This document shows, in pieces, positions 28,187 to 37,359 of a DNA stretch of 58,999 nucleotides. This DNA is from an uncultured Arenicella sp. (lineage in GTDB: Bacteria; Pseudomonadota; Gammaproteobacteria; Arenicellales; Arenicellaceae), in contig CALAKU010000021.1 of the NCBI GenBank assembly GCA_937922925.1, positions 1 through 58,999 of the forward strand. The letters are read 5' to 3'. How positions within the stretch are numbered: the first letter of the stretch is position 1; each line of letters starts with the position of its first letter. A program made the translations under genes and the position numbers. The notes under the pieces were generated by a model. The model was not told the origin of the DNA. It worked only from the letters and a program-made list of their open reading frames with translations, and did not search any database.

Positions 28187-29215
28187 ATGAATCAAAATCA
28201 AACTCGTCAACACCGGTTGATTTTAGGCTGCTGGTTGCTGTTTTGTGCGTCAGCCGTATTTCTTATGGTGGTTGTTGGCGGCATGACGCGTTTAACTCAA
28301 TCTGGCTTGTCGATGGTTGAATGGGATCCGATCATGGGTATTATCCCGCCGCTCAGTCACGCTGATTGGATGGACGTATTCAATAAATACCGCCAGTCAC
28401 CGGAATACTTAAAGATAAATGCCGGGATGTCGTTGGATGCGTTTAAAACCATTTTTTATTGGGAGTATGGGCACCGGGTATTAGGGCGAATTATTGGGAT
28501 GATTTACTTTATTCCATTGGTGTTTTTTTTAATTAGGGGAATGATTCCCGCGCATTGGCGCCTGCGACTTTTTGCTTTGTTTTTACTGGGCGCAGCGCAA
28601 GGCCTAATGGGCTGGTATATGGTTAAAAGCGGCTTGGTTGATGTGCCGCATGTGAGCCAGTATCGGCTTACCGCCCATCTTGGCTTGGCCATCGTTATTT
28701 TTGCGTGCATGTTTTGGTTTGCGCTCGATTTTTTGCGCGGTGAGCACCGGCATACGAATAGCGATCGACGCTATCTTCAGCTGACAGCAGCGAGCGTCGC
28801 CATTGTGTTTTTGATGATCTTAAGCGGCGGATTTGTCGCCGGAACCAAAGCCGGTTTTATTATGAACACCTTTCCCCTCATGAACGGCGCTTGGATACCG
28901 GCAGGTATTCTGCAAATTGAACCGGCATGGCGTAATATTTTTGAAAATCCGATCACCATTCAATTTTTGCATCGCGCGCTCGCTTGTCTCGTGCTGCTCA
29001 CAATTGTGGCTTGCGCATGGCAAGGCCGTAAACAGGTCTTTGCGAGCCGCAGCTTGTTTTTGCTCGTAGCCGTTGGACTGCAAATCAGCCTCGGTATTTC
29101 GGCGTTAGTGATGAGAGTACCCTTGGTGCTCGGCGCGGCCCATCAAGCTGGCGCGGTAATTTTGATTGCTGTCGCACTATATTGCGCGCACGTTGCTCGT
29201 AAACGCCGCCACTGA
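28187..29215 (+). CDS. ctaA: Heme A synthase (COX15/CtaA)
   Basis: 342 residues with eight membrane segments. GGMTRLTQSGLSMVEWDP near the N-terminus, YWEYGHRVLGR, and QFLHRALACLV carry conserved His ligands of the CtaA family, type without the Cys pair. It oxidises heme O to heme A for cytochrome c oxidase. No cox or ctaB genes are adjacent, so it is detached from the usual cluster. Confidence 0.93.
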   Translation: MNQNQTRQHRLILGCWLLFCASAVFLMVVVGGMTRLTQSGLSMVEWDPIMGIIPPLSHADWMDVFNKYRQSPEYLKINAGMSLDAFKTIFYWEYGHRVLGRIIGMIYFIPLVFFLIRGMIPAHWRLRLFALFLLGAAQGLMGWYMVKSGLVDVPHVSQYRLTAHLGLAIVIFACMFWFALDFLRGEHRHTNSDRRYLQLTAASVAIVFLMILSGGFVAGTKAGFIMNTFPLMNGAWIPAGILQIEPAWRNIFENPITIQFLHRALACLVLLTIVACAWQGRKQVFASRSLFLLVAVGLQISLGISALVMRVPLVLGAAHQAGAVILIAVALYCAHVARKRRH

Positions 29216-29235
29216 TGATCTGCCACTGATGATCT
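29208..29235. repeat. Exact 14-bp tandem duplication over the ctaA stop codon
   Basis: GCCACTGATGATCT occurs twice head to tail (29208-29221 and 29222-29235). The first copy contains the ctaA TGA (29213-29215). The pattern suggests recent slippage. Confidence 0.85.
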
Positions 29236-29252
29236 AAGTTAACTTAGATTTT
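29232..29252 (+). terminator. Palindromic weak terminator after ctaA
   Basis: ATCTAAG-TTAA-CTTAGAT followed by TTT, an 18-bp perfect palindrome 17 bases past the ctaA stop. The stem is AT-rich, so efficiency may be low. It lies between convergent ctaA and coq7. Confidence 0.5.
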
Positions 29253-29301
29253 CTCGGTTGGAGTTTCTGGTTAGAGGCTTGCTGCCAAGAGGTTGTCGGT
29301 C

Positions 29302-29958
29302 TTAGATTTTTTCTGACAGGCCCGTCATTAGCTTGGCGCTCAGGCGCATCGCTTTTTTTAAGGGTTGTGGCAAAGCTGCTGCGCCATTTTCTTCGGCCAT
29401 CTCGGCGTGCTTAGTTTCGTCAACAATCATTTGCTCGACAATGTCTCGACTCCACTTGTCTTGCTCTGGCAATCGATCGAGGTGAGAGCGAAGATGATCC
29501 ACAACTTGTCGCTCTGTTTCGGCCAAAAACCCCAAACTCCATTTGTCGCCAGCCAAGCCCGCGCCAAAGCCAATGGCAAAAGAACCCATGTACCAGAAAG
29601 GATTTAGATAACTAGTGTGGCTTTCCAATTGATCGACTCGATCGTGGCACCAATTAAGATGATCAATTTCCTCAGCTGCCGCTTCCTGCATTTTGGATCT
29701 CACCTCTGGCGATCGCGAAGTAAGAGCCTGGCCCTGATACAAGGCTTGGGCGCAGACTTCCCCAACATGATTCACGCGCATCAGAGATGCTGATTTGTCT
29801 TTCAAATGAGGATGGTCGTGCATTGGATCATCCTTGCGGCCCTGAGTTGGTGAAGCGCGCTCCGCAACCGGTTTCACGAACATACTTCTTAAGCCATGAT
29901 CAATCTGCGCAATCAGCTTGTCGCCCAAAGATACGGTGTTTTTCATCTCTTTGTTCAT
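29302..29958 (-). CDS. coq7: Demethoxyubiquinone hydroxylase Coq7
   Basis: 218 residues. Diiron ligands are visible in LMRVNHVGEVCAQALYQGQ, AEEIDHLNWC and DETKHAEMA. It hydroxylates the quinone ring late in ubiquinone synthesis, replacing UbiF in organisms that lack it. Start at ATG 29958; a second Met at residue 5 is possible. The 430 bp between this start and the DoxX-like gene hold no protein gene but contain the candidate small RNA. Confidence 0.95.
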   Translation of the reverse strand: MNKEMKNTVSLGDKLIAQIDHGLRSMFVKPVAERASPTQGRKDDPMHDHPHLKDKSASLMRVNHVGEVCAQALYQGQALTSRSPEVRSKMQEAAAEEIDHLNWCHDRVDQLESHTSYLNPFWYMGSFAIGFGAGLAGDKWSLGFLAETERQVVDHLRSHLDRLPEQDKWSRDIVEQMIVDETKHAEMAEENGAAALPQPLKKAMRLSAKLMTGLSEKI

Positions 29959-30132
29959 GGGATAAATGATATCTCAGTTGGTGATAATTTATGCTGGCAA
30001 GGTAAGAAATTTGAGTAATGTTGATAGTTTTTGGCATGAAAAATAGTTATAACAGAAATATGGCGAGTTTATATGCTTTGTAATTCAATGACTTATCGTT
30101 GTATCCGTTAAATCGAATTAACATGATTTGTT

Positions 30133-30161
30133 TTGACTAATAATGCTCGAATCAAAATAAT
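30133..30161 (+). promoter_or_regulatory. Sigma-70-type promoter of the candidate small RNA
   Basis: TTGACT (30133-30138), exactly 17 bases, then AATAAT (30156-30161). No protein gene follows on this strand before the terminator at 30300, so the predicted start near 30168 fits a free-standing RNA. Confidence 0.6.
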
Positions 30162-30167
30162 AGAGGT

Positions 30168-30300
30168 GTAAAGAGGTACTGCCTCTTGAGCGAATCTTAA
30201 AGAAGCTTTTTAGCAATGTTTACCCGCTGATAAGTTTCTTGCACAACTCCTCCATCCTCCTTTGGTGGTTTGGGCGCGACACCAGTCGCGCCTTTTTTTT
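30168..30300 (+). ncRNA. Candidate small RNA with C-rich loop
   Basis: An orphan unit of about 132 nt between coq7 and a DoxX-like gene, both on the other strand. It has a promoter at the right distance, a 5-prime hairpin AAGAGG-TACTG-CCTCTT (30171-30187), an unpaired middle, a C-rich part ACTCCTCCATCCTCC (30246-30260) in which CCA/TGG could expose UCCUCC in a loop, and a strong intrinsic terminator. UCCUCC can pair with ribosome-binding sites, as in known C-rich-loop regulatory RNAs. I recognise no named family. Expression is inferred. Confidence 0.6.
30273..30300 (+). terminator. Strong intrinsic terminator
   Basis: GGCGCGAC (30273-30280), loop ACCA, GTCGCGCC (30285-30292), then eight T. 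Only the plus-strand reading has the T run, so it does not serve the minus-strand neighbours; it ends the candidate small RNA. Confidence 0.9.
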
Positions 30301-30388
30301 GTCCTTTACCTTGCCCCGCTGGTTTTTCTCATTTTGTACTGATGATCTATCAAGGGGCTTGCTAACAAGCGGCTTAGAAGCAAACGGC

Positions 30389-30835
30389 TTACCAATCGGA
30401 ACTTGTTTTGCGTTTTCGATTCATCAAATACAGAATCGCGCAACAGAGCCAAACTCCGCAGGCCATAAAAAATAGGACACCGCCATCGGTGTCGCCCGCC
30501 GCATTGATTTTACGATCGACCCCTAGCGGTGTTCCAAGGTGAAAAAAGATCGCCCCACTCATAATGGCCAAGCCCAACAAGGCGCCGTAGCGGCGAGTAG
30601 AGCTTTTGATCAGCAGGCCGCTTGCGATGAGCTCGGCTCCGCCGACCACATAGCCGCCCAGGGCAGCAAAGCTCGGTGCAATGAGCCCAAGGCCGACGGT
30701 CTTCATCCATTCTGCGATGGTGGTAAAGATGATCTCAGTTTGTTCTGAGCCGCTAAATTTGTAGACCAGTGATTGTAAGAAAACAAAGATTACGAACCCG
30801 ATCAGCGCGTAGGTTAAAAGCTTTTTTGCTGTCAT
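30389..30835 (-). CDS. DoxX-like integral membrane protein
   Basis: 148 residues with four predicted membrane helices (about 8-25, 45-70, 80-100, 115-140) and a basic C-terminus MNRKRK. The layout, with GGAELIASGLLI in the second or third helix and a GLAIMSGAIFFHLGTPLG block, is that of the DoxX/DoxD-like superfamily. Function unknown; some relatives act in redox defence. It stands alone. Confidence 0.7.
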   Translation of the reverse strand: MTAKKLLTYALIGFVIFVFLQSLVYKFSGSEQTEIIFTTIAEWMKTVGLGLIAPSFAALGGYVVGGAELIASGLLIKSSTRRYGALLGLAIMSGAIFFHLGTPLGVDRKINAAGDTDGGVLFFMACGVWLCCAILYLMNRKRKTSSDW

Positions 30836-31006
30836 TCGACGACTTTAAATTATTCTGTTTGAAGGATGACATCATAAGCAAAAATGAAGTGAAATAAAAA
30901 GTTCGATAATTTTCTTTAAAAATCAATAATTTACCCTTCTTTTTTAGTTCGCCCTAGCGCAAGCGGCGTCGGCCTCGAGAAATTCTCCGAAATTAGGTTG
31001 AAAACC

Positions 31007-31035
31007 TTTCATTTAAAGCTTTGAGCGGCTAAAAT
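31007..31035 (+). promoter_or_regulatory. Likely rpsP operon promoter
   Basis: TTTCAT (31007-31012), 17 bases, TAAAAT (31030-31035). A start near 31042 would give a leader of about 140 nt. The part of the gap from 30836 to 31006 is AT-rich and shows nothing else that I recognise. Confidence 0.45.
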
Positions 31036-31066
31036 CGCGCGCCTCAGCGAATAGCGTCGTCAAATT

Positions 31067-31163
31067 GGGAATCTGCGCACAAGCACGCTGCTTGGCTCCG
31101 TTTCCCATTGCAAAAGCCGCATTCGAATTTAACGCTGGTGGTTCGTTTGAATAACCCACCAGC
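31067..31163 (+). promoter_or_regulatory. Structured rpsP leader
   Basis: Two hairpins. The first nests CAAGCA-CGC-TGCTTG (31080-31094) inside GGGAA/TTCCC (31067-31071 with 31102-31106). The second is GCTGGTGG/CCACCAGC (31134-31141 with 31156-31163) and ends 19 bases before the rpsP ATG, next to its GCAGAG ribosome site. Ribosomal-protein leaders often bind their own product; that is inferred here. Confidence 0.45.
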
Positions 31164-31182
31164 AAGTCAGGCAGAGATTATT

Positions 31183-31665
31183 ATGGTAACAATTCGTTTA
31201 GCACGTGGTGGCGCCAAGAAGCGCCCATTCTACGGCATTATGGTAGCTGATCAGCGTCGTTCGCCGCGTGGTCGTTTTATTGAGCGTGTTGGTTTTTTCA
31301 ACCCACGTGCAGTTGGCGGTGAAGAACGCCTACGTGTCGATACTGACCGAATCCAATATTGGATTGGCCAGGGCGCGCAGCCTTCAGATCGAGTTGCGAG
31401 CTTGCTTAAAGAATTTGCGAAAGGCCCAGAAGCCATCGAAGCAGAAAAAGCCAAACTAGCGGCTCGTGCTGAAGCAGCGCAAGCGGCAGCGGCACAAGCA
31501 GAAGCCAAAGCGGTAAAAGCCCAAGAAGAAGCGGCGAAAGAAGAATCTGCAAAAGAAGAGCAAGCAGCCAGTGAGGCGGAAGAAGCGGTTGAAGAAGCGT
31601 CTTCAGAAGAAGCGCCTGCTGAAGAAACCGCAGCAGACGATGCTGAAAAAGACTCGGCCGAATAA
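31183..31665 (+). CDS. rpsP: 30S ribosomal protein S16 with long acidic tail
   Basis: 160 residues from ATG 31183, about twice the usual 80-90. The S16 domain fills residues 1-85 ([32 protein letters not shown]). From about residue 90 the chain becomes Ala/Glu/Lys-rich, first alternately charged and coiled-coil-like, then strongly acidic (ending DDAEKDSAE). The tail continues in the same frame to a normal stop 27 bp before rimM. Some other gammaproteobacteria carry extended S16; the role is unknown. Confidence 0.95.
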   Translation: MVTIRLARGGAKKRPFYGIMVADQRRSPRGRFIERVGFFNPRAVGGEERLRVDTDRIQYWIGQGAQPSDRVASLLKEFAKGPEAIEAEKAKLAARAEAAQAAAAQAEAKAVKAQEEAAKEESAKEEQAASEAEEAVEEASSEEAPAEETAADDAEKDSAE

Positions 31666-31692
31666 ACCCTAAACTTGCCTCCGATACGCTGA

Positions 31693-32202
31693 GTGTTTAT
31701 CGAGCTTGGTAAAATTGTTGGGGTATGGGGAGTTAAAGGGTGGATAAAGCTCCATTCTTATACTCGAGATAGAGTGTCTATTGGCCAATATCCGCAGTGG
31801 CACTTGCAGAAAAAACAAGAGTTGCCCCGGGCATTTGAGATCCTTCAATGTCGTCAGCAAGGCCAAGGCCTTGCTGCTCAACTAAAAGGTATCGACACTA
31901 GAGAACAAGCCGAGGGCCTAATGGGCCTCAAGATACTGATCGCCGAAGCCGACTTGCCTAATCTGCCTGCAGGTGAGTTTTATTGGCATCAGTTGATCGG
32001 GCTAGAAGTTGTCAACGAATCACGATCACTTGGCGTAGTAGAGTCAATGATGGAAACCGGTGCCAACGACGTGCTTGTTTGTAAAAACAAAGAAAATCCG
32101 AAAACTGACATTTTGATTCCCTACACGCCGGAAACAGTGCTGGTGGTCGATCTCGAATCAAAACAAATGACAGTCGATTGGGACCCTTCTTTTCTCGAAT
32201 AA
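31693..32202 (+). CDS. rimM: Ribosome maturation factor RimM
   Basis: 169 residues, GTG start. IELGKIVGVWGVKGWIKLHS is the RimM N-terminal barrel; the C-terminal PRC-barrel includes FYWHQLIGLEV and IPYTPETVLVVDL. It assists 16S processing and binds S19, with a genetic link to S16, its operon neighbour. Confidence 0.94.
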   Translation: MFIELGKIVGVWGVKGWIKLHSYTRDRVSIGQYPQWHLQKKQELPRAFEILQCRQQGQGLAAQLKGIDTREQAEGLMGLKILIAEADLPNLPAGEFYWHQLIGLEVVNESRSLGVVESMMETGANDVLVCKNKENPKTDILIPYTPETVLVVDLESKQMTVDWDPSFLE

Positions 32203-32257
32203 GTTTGAGGAATAAGGCGAAGGCGACGCGAGGTAAGCGAGAAACTAGAGTAGTTCT

Positions 32258-33088
32258 ATGAAAGTTCAAGTTATCTCAATTTTCCCGCAGATGTTCGCCG
32301 CCTTGACCGACTTTGGTGTTGTTGGTCGAGCTATAAGAGAAAATATTATGTCGTTGGATATCTTGAACCCTCGAGATTTTGCCAACGATAAGCACAACAC
32401 TGTAGATGGTCGCCCTTACGGGGGAGGCCCTGGCATGGTGATGTTGGCCGAGCCATTAAGTCGAACGATAGAGGCGGCGAAATCACAAGTCAGGTCACGT
32501 GCCGAATCAAGTGGCAAGTCAAGTTTAAGCTCTGCGGCGAAAGTAGTTTACTTAAGCCCTCAAGGCAAACGTTTTGACCATCAAGCGGCGCAAAACATGG
32601 CCGCTTACGACGAGCTTATTCTCTTGTCTGGTCGATATGAGGGAGTGGATGAGCGCCTTCTCGATCAACAGGTTGACGAGCATTGGTCGATTGGCGATTA
32701 CGTGCTCTCGGGCGGAGAATTGGCAGCGATGGTCATGATAGACGCCATTTGTCGTCTATTGCCAGACAGTTTGGGTAATAAAGAGTCGGCTTTACAAGAT
32801 TCTTTTGTTGACGGCTTGCTGGATTGCCCGCATTATGCGCGCCCAGAGAAATTTGCTGGCATAACTGTGCCTGAGGTTCTACTTAGCGGGAATCACGCAG
32901 CGATCAGCCGCTGGCGAGCACAACAGAGTTTGGGTAAAACCTGGCTTACGAGGCCAGACTTACTTGAAAAAATTGAATTAACAGACGAGCAAAATCGCCT
33001 GTTAGACGAGTTTAAACTTAATCAGAAACAAGCCGTACTTCCTTCAAGCATAGCGTTGAATAGTATTGCCGGAGACGAAGATGACTAA
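32258..33088 (+). CDS. trmD: tRNA (guanine-N1)-methyltransferase TrmD
   Basis: 276 residues, about 20 more than E. coli TrmD, partly from a Ser-rich insert near residues 72-90 before [12 protein letters not shown]. The trefoil-knot SAM site is [15 protein letters not shown] and [13 protein letters not shown]. It methylates G37 of tRNAs. The 3-prime end overlaps rplS by 8 nt. Confidence 0.96.
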   Translation: MKVQVISIFPQMFAALTDFGVVGRAIRENIMSLDILNPRDFANDKHNTVDGRPYGGGPGMVMLAEPLSRTIEAAKSQVRSRAESSGKSSLSSAAKVVYLSPQGKRFDHQAAQNMAAYDELILLSGRYEGVDERLLDQQVDEHWSIGDYVLSGGELAAMVMIDAICRLLPDSLGNKESALQDSFVDGLLDCPHYARPEKFAGITVPEVLLSGNHAAISRWRAQQSLGKTWLTRPDLLEKIELTDEQNRLLDEFKLNQKQAVLPSSIALNSIAGDEDD

Positions 33089-33428
33089 CATTATTGATGA
33101 AATAAACAGCGAACAAATGAGCAAAGAGATCCCCGAATTTAGCCCGGGCGATACCGTTGTTGTTCAAGTGAAAATTAAAGAAGGTAACCGTGAGCGATTG
33201 CAGGCTTTTGAAGGCGTAGTGATTGCTAAGAAAAATCGCGGCTTACATTCTGCTTTTACAGTTCGTAAAATCTCGTATGGCGAAGGTGTTGAGCGTGTAT
33301 TTCAAACCTACAGCCCATTGATTGATTCCATCGCAGTTAAGCGTCGCGGCGCGGTTCGTCGAGCTAAATTGTACTACTTGCGTGAGCGCACAGGTCGCGC
33401 AGCTCGTATCAAAGAAAAATTGAATTAA
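33081..33428 (+). CDS. rplS: 50S ribosomal protein L19
   Basis: 115 residues from ATG 33081, chosen for the preceding GGAGACGAAG ribosome site inside the end of trm[21 protein letters not shown] and [13 protein letters not shown] are L19 motifs. Last gene of rpsP-rimM-trmD-rplS, followed by an intrinsic terminator. Confidence 0.97.
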   Translation: MTNIIDEINSEQMSKEIPEFSPGDTVVVQVKIKEGNRERLQAFEGVVIAKKNRGLHSAFTVRKISYGEGVERVFQTYSPLIDSIAVKRRGAVRRAKLYYLRERTGRAARIKEKLN

Positions 33429-33452
33429 GACAACGCTTTTCTTGGCGTGAAA

Positions 33453-33478
33453 ACGGTGGCTATAGGCCACCGTTTTTT
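33453..33478 (+). terminator. Terminator of the rpsP operon
   Basis: ACGGTGGC (33453-33460), loop TATAG, GCCACCGT (33466-33473), continuing into a six-T run. It begins 25 bases after the rplS stop. Confidence 0.9.
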
Positions 33479-33512
33479 GTGCCCACTAGCAACAGCGATG
33501 ATTATCCAAAGC

Positions 33513-33554
33513 GTCTATTTCAAGCAGCCTAGTTCAAACCGCCTAGTTCAACTC
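33513..33554. repeat. 14-bp tandem repeat, three copies
   Basis: GTCTATTTCAAGCA, GCCTAGTTCAAACC and GCCTAGTTCAACTC lie head to tail, ending two bases before the nadC stop codon. The first copy is divergent. Function unknown. Confidence 0.65.
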
Positions 33555-33556
33555 GA

Positions 33557-34417
33557 TTAGCCGAAATCAAAGAGCATGGATAAATCCAATGCTTTGACAT
33601 GTTTGGTGATGGCTCCAGAGGAGATGAAGTCAACGCCGGTTTCCGCAATGGCTACGATGGTAGACAAGTTCACATTGCCCGATGCTTCCAAATCGGCTTG
33701 GTCGCCTGTCAGTTCTACCGCCTCGCGCATGTCTTCGAGGCTAAAGTCGTCGAGCATAATGCGCTTGGCACCTGCGTGTAAGCCGCGCTCGAGTTCTTCG
33801 ATGGTTTCAACTTCGAGTTCGACTAGAGCACCTTCTGGCATTGAGGCAATGGCATCAGCGACCAGCCGCTCAAGGCTTTTGCCACTGCGCAGATGGTTTT
33901 CTTTAATGATGATGCCGTCGTACAGCCCCATTCGGTGATTCACTCCGCCGCCGCACAGCACAGCGTACTTTTGCGCTTCTCGCATCATCGGTAGGGTTTT
34001 ACGAGTGTCGAGTAATCGAGCCTTGGTGTGAGCGATCGCATCAGCGTATTCGCGAGTGATCGTAGACGTGCCCGAGAGAGTTTGCATTATATTCAAGGCA
34101 GATCGCTCTCCCGATAAAATCGGGTGGGCAAAGCCTTCAAAACGACACAGCGTTTGATTTTCGTCAACGATATCGCCGTCGTTGATTTGCCAATCAATGT
34201 CGATGGATGTCTCATGACGCACGCCAACTTGTTTGAACACCTCTTCGACCCAGGCTTTGCCACAAATAACGCCTGTTTCTCGACTTATGATTTTGCCTTC
34301 AATACGACTTTCTTTGGGCGTTAGTCGGGCGGTGACGTCACCATCACCAATATCTTCAAGCAAACAATATTTAACCAATCGTGAGATAACGTCGGTCTTC
34401 GGCAATGCATGCGCCAT
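33557..34417 (-). CDS. nadC: Nicotinate-nucleotide pyrophosphorylase (quinolinate phosphoribosyltransferase)
   Basis: 286 residues. TRKTLPMMREAQKYAVLCGG and NHRMGLYDGIIIKENHL form the quinolinate/PRPP site. It produces NaMN from quinolinate in de novo NAD synthesis. nadA and nadB are not in the window. The 260 bp upstream, shared with divergent clpB, contain a tandem repeat and the clpB promoter. Confidence 0.96.
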   Translation of the reverse strand: MAHALPKTDVISRLVKYCLLEDIGDGDVTARLTPKESRIEGKIISRETGVICGKAWVEEVFKQVGVRHETSIDIDWQINDGDIVDENQTLCRFEGFAHPILSGERSALNIMQTLSGTSTITREYADAIAHTKARLLDTRKTLPMMREAQKYAVLCGGGVNHRMGLYDGIIIKENHLRSGKSLERLVADAIASMPEGALVELEVETIEELERGLHAGAKRIMLDDFSLEDMREAVELTGDQADLEASGNVNLSTIVAIAETGVDFISSGAITKHVKALDLSMLFDFG

Positions 34418-34559
34418 AGTAAGCCTCCAAATTCATCACGCTCAGAATACCAGAAAGCCAAGCCGGAAAAACAGCGTCTTGTCACGACCTCGAGCGCTAT
34501 TTCGGATGGCCATTTAAAAGACCGCGTGGAGTGGAAGATTGGGGGCACGAGTCAGCGGC

Positions 34560-34604
34560 TTTGTTTTCTCCAACTTTGTTTTCTCCAACTTGGTTTTCTC
34601 CAAC
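34560..34604. repeat. 15-bp tandem repeat, three copies, upstream of clpB
   Basis: TTTGTTTTCTCCAAC twice, then TTGGTTTTCTCCAAC (34560-34574, 34575-34589, 34590-34604). The last base is the first base of the heat-shock-like -35 element. Confidence 0.85.
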
Positions 34605-34631
34605 TTGCATTTTGGCTGCGATACCCTACAT
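34604..34631 (+). promoter_or_regulatory. Candidate sigma-32 promoter of clpB
   Basis: CTTGCAT (34604-34610), 13 bases, CCCTACAT (34624-34631), compared with the sigma-32 consensus CTTGAAA, 11-17 bases, CCCCATNT. A start near 34638 would give a 40-nt leader. The position before a classic heat-shock gene supports it. Confidence 0.5.
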
Positions 34632-34677
34632 ACATAAGCGTATAAGTAACTACGGCTGATAATTCCAAGGTGTTGTT

Positions 34678-37263
34678 ATGAGAATGGAAAAATTAACGTC
34701 AAAATTTCAATTGGCCTTGGCCGATGCGCAAAGTCTTGCCGTCGGCCAAGACCATCAATTCATTGAGCCAATTCATGTTTTGGCCGCCATGCTTTCTCAA
34801 GATGGCGGAAGTGCTAGGCCACTACTCGCTAGGGCTGGAGCACAGAGCAAGGCGCTAAGCGATGGCCTTGACAAGGCGCTTGCCGAACTTGCGCAGGTGC
34901 AAGGCCAGGCGGGTGAGGTGCATTTGTCGCAGCAGACTGCGCGGCTAGTGAATGTGGCCGACAAGTTAGCTCAAGATCGAGGCGATTCGTTTATATCCAG
35001 CGATCTTTTTCTCTTGGCAATGGCGCGAGATAAAGACAAAAGTGGCGTCGTTTTACGAGAAGCAGGCGTTACCGCAGAAGCACTCACAAAAGCCATAGAC
35101 GATGTTCGAGGAGGTGAAAACATAGCCGATGCGAACGCCGAAGATGCTTTGCAAGCCTTGGAAAAATACACGATTGATGTCACTGCGCGCGCTGAACAAG
35201 GCAAGCTTGATCCTGTCATTGGACGCGATGATGAAATTAGGCGAACGGTTCAGGTGCTGCAACGCCGCACTAAGAACAACCCGGTGTTGATAGGCGAGCC
35301 TGGCGTAGGTAAAACCGCGATTGTAGAAGGCTTGGCGCAGCGTATTATTAATGGCGAGGTGCCGGAAGGCATTAAGAATAAGCGTCTCTTGTCGCTGGAT
35401 TTGGGAGCGCTGATTGCCGGCGCAAAGTTTCGCGGCGAATTTGAAGAGCGCCTGAAGGCCGTTCTCAAAGATTTGTCTAAGCAAGAAGGCCAAATTATTT
35501 TATTCATCGATGAGTTGCACACCATGGTGGGTGCCGGCAAGGCAGAAGGCGCCATGGATGCTGGGAATATGCTCAAACCGGCGCTGGCTAGAGGCGAGTT
35601 GCATTGTGTTGGCGCAACCACGCTTGACGAATATCGTCAGTACATAGAGAAAGACGCGGCGCTAGAACGTCGATTTCAAAAAATTGTGGTCGATGAGCCG
35701 AGCGTTGATGACACCATCGCGATTCTAAGAGGCTTGAAGGAAAAATACGAAGTTCATCACGGTGTGGCGATAACCGATCCTGCGATTATTTCGGCCGCAA
35801 CTCTGTCGCATCGATACATCAGTGATCGAAACTTACCTGATAAAGCCATCGATTTAATCGACGAGGCGGCAAGCCGCATTCGTATGGAGATCGACTCAAA
35901 GCCCGAAGCGATGGATAAGTTAGAGCGGCAAATTATTCGTCGTAAGATAGAGCGCGAAGCCTTGCGAAAAGAAAACGACGAAGCCTCAAAAAAACGATTA
36001 AAAGACTTACAGACAGAGATTGACGAATTCGAACGTGAGTTCGGTGAGCTCAATGAGATTTGGATGGCCGAGAAATCGGCGGTGCACGGTGTGCAAGCAG
36101 TTAAAGAAGAGCTGGAATCCGCCCGTTTGGAAATGGACGTTGCACAGCGTGCTGGCAATCTTGCCAAGATGAGCGAGTTGCAATATGCCGTCATCCCGGA
36201 ACTTGAAAGTCAATTGCAGCAAGCACAAAGTAACGAACGAGACGGCACAGTTAATCAATTGCTGCGCAGCAATGTGACGGATGAAGAAATCGCCGAAGTG
36301 GTCGCCAATTGGACCGGCATTCCGGTAAGCAGGATGCTTGAAGGCGAGCGCGATAAGCTTTTGCGAATGGAGTCTCATTTGCATCGACGAGTGATTGGTC
36401 AAGATCAAGCCATTGATGCGGTAGCAGACGCTATTCGGCGGTCGCGTGCCGGGCTATCTGATCCTGATCGTCCTTCGGGCTCGTTTTTATTCTTGGGCCC
36501 CACCGGGGTCGGTAAAACTGAGCTAAGCAAAGCACTTGCTGAGTTTATGTTCGATACCGAAGACGCGATTGTGCGTATCGACATGTCGGAGTTCATGGAG
36601 AAGCATTCGGTCGCACGTCTGATTGGCGCGCCACCGGGCTACGTCGGATACGAAGAAGGTGGCTATCTAACCGAAGCCGTTCGCCGCAAGCCTTACTCAG
36701 TGATTCTATTAGATGAAGTCGAAAAAGCGCACGCGGATGTGTTTAATATTTTGCTGCAGGTACTCGATGACGGTCGCTTGACCGATGGCCAAGGTCGAAC
36801 CGTCGATTTCAAAAACTGTGTGATTATCATGACCTCTAACTTGGGTTCGCAAAGTGTGCAAGAACATCAAGGCAGTTATGAGCAAATGAAGGCAATGGTG
36901 ATGCAAAGCGTGACTGCCCACTTTAGGCCAGAATTTATAAACCGAGTTGACGATATTGTGGTTTTCCACGCGCTCGAACAAGAGCATGTGCGCGCCATTG
37001 CGGGCATACAAATTCAGATACTGCGGCAACGGCTGCAACAACAAGGCCTGCAATTGGACATCGACGAATCGACCTTAGATATCGTCGCCAACGCCGGTTT
37101 TGACCCGGTCTACGGTGCGCGCCCACTAAAGCGAGCCATCCAAACTCAGTTAGAGAACCCGCTTGCTCAACGGCTGCTTGCTGGCGAATTTGGCTCTGGG
37201 GATATCATTGTGGTTAAAGCTCGTGACAAAGAACTTGAGTTCAGCAAAGCAACCCCTCATTAA
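34678..37263 (+). CDS. clpB: ATP-dependent disaggregase ClpB
   Basis: 861 residues. Clp N-domain (1-145), AAA-1 with [15 protein letters not shown], the coiled-coil middle domain (about 410-525, [13 protein letters not shown] onward), AAA-2 with [16 protein letters not shown], and the C-terminal D2-small domain. It rescues aggregated proteins with DnaK. A start at residue 3 (MEKLTSKFQ) is equally plausible. A heat-shock-like promoter lies 47-74 bases upstream. Confidence 0.97.
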   Translation: MRMEKLTSKFQLALADAQSLAVGQDHQFIEPIHVLAAMLSQDGGSARPLLARAGAQSKALSDGLDKALAELAQVQGQAGEVHLSQQTARLVNVADKLAQDRGDSFISSDLFLLAMARDKDKSGVVLREAGVTAEALTKAIDDVRGGENIADANAEDALQALEKYTIDVTARAEQGKLDPVIGRDDEIRRTVQVLQRRTKNNPVLIGEPGVGKTAIVEGLAQRIINGEVPEGIKNKRLLSLDLGALIAGAKFRGEFEERLKAVLKDLSKQEGQIILFIDELHTMVGAGKAEGAMDAGNMLKPALARGELHCVGATTLDEYRQYIEKDAALERRFQKIVVDEPSVDDTIAILRGLKEKYEVHHGVAITDPAIISAATLSHRYISDRNLPDKAIDLIDEAASRIRMEIDSKPEAMDKLERQIIRRKIEREALRKENDEASKKRLKDLQTEIDEFEREFGELNEIWMAEKSAVHGVQAVKEELESARLEMDVAQRAGNLAKMSELQYAVIPELESQLQQAQSNERDGTVNQLLRSNVTDEEIAEVVANWTGIPVSRMLEGERDKLLRMESHLHRRVIGQDQAIDAVADAIRRSRAGLSDPDRPSGSFLFLGPTGVGKTELSKALAEFMFDTEDAIVRIDMSEFMEKHSVARLIGAPPGYVGYEEGGYLTEAVRRKPYSVILLDEVEKAHADVFNILLQVLDDGRLTDGQGRTVDFKNCVIIMTSNLGSQSVQEHQGSYEQMKAMVMQSVTAHFRPEFINRVDDIVVFHALEQEHVRAIAGIQIQILRQRLQQQGLQLDIDESTLDIVANAGFDPVYGARPLKRAIQTQLENPLAQRLLAGEFGSGDIIVVKARDKELEFSKATPH

Positions 37264-37359
37264 AGGCCGGTAGTTGATCGCGTAGATTCATCAACGACGT
37301 GTGTCTTACTGATTTGTCACAGCGGCCTTTGTCTTGATCGATGGGTTTATACTGTGTCG

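Noticed and set aside
30239-30475. Open frame of 78 codons on the plus strand downstream of coq7
   Set aside because: It begins with a TTG inside the candidate small RNA, reads through its terminator hairpin and overlaps the DoxX-like gene antisense. No ribosome site.
34409-34645. Frame encoding LCFLQ repeats upstream of clpB
   Set aside because: The repeated peptide is only the translation of the 15-bp tandem repeat; it overlaps nadC antisense and the clpB promoter.
35053-36408. Several antisense frames of 120-146 codons within clpB
   Set aside because: They are shadows of the well-supported clpB frame; no family resemblance and no ribosome sites.
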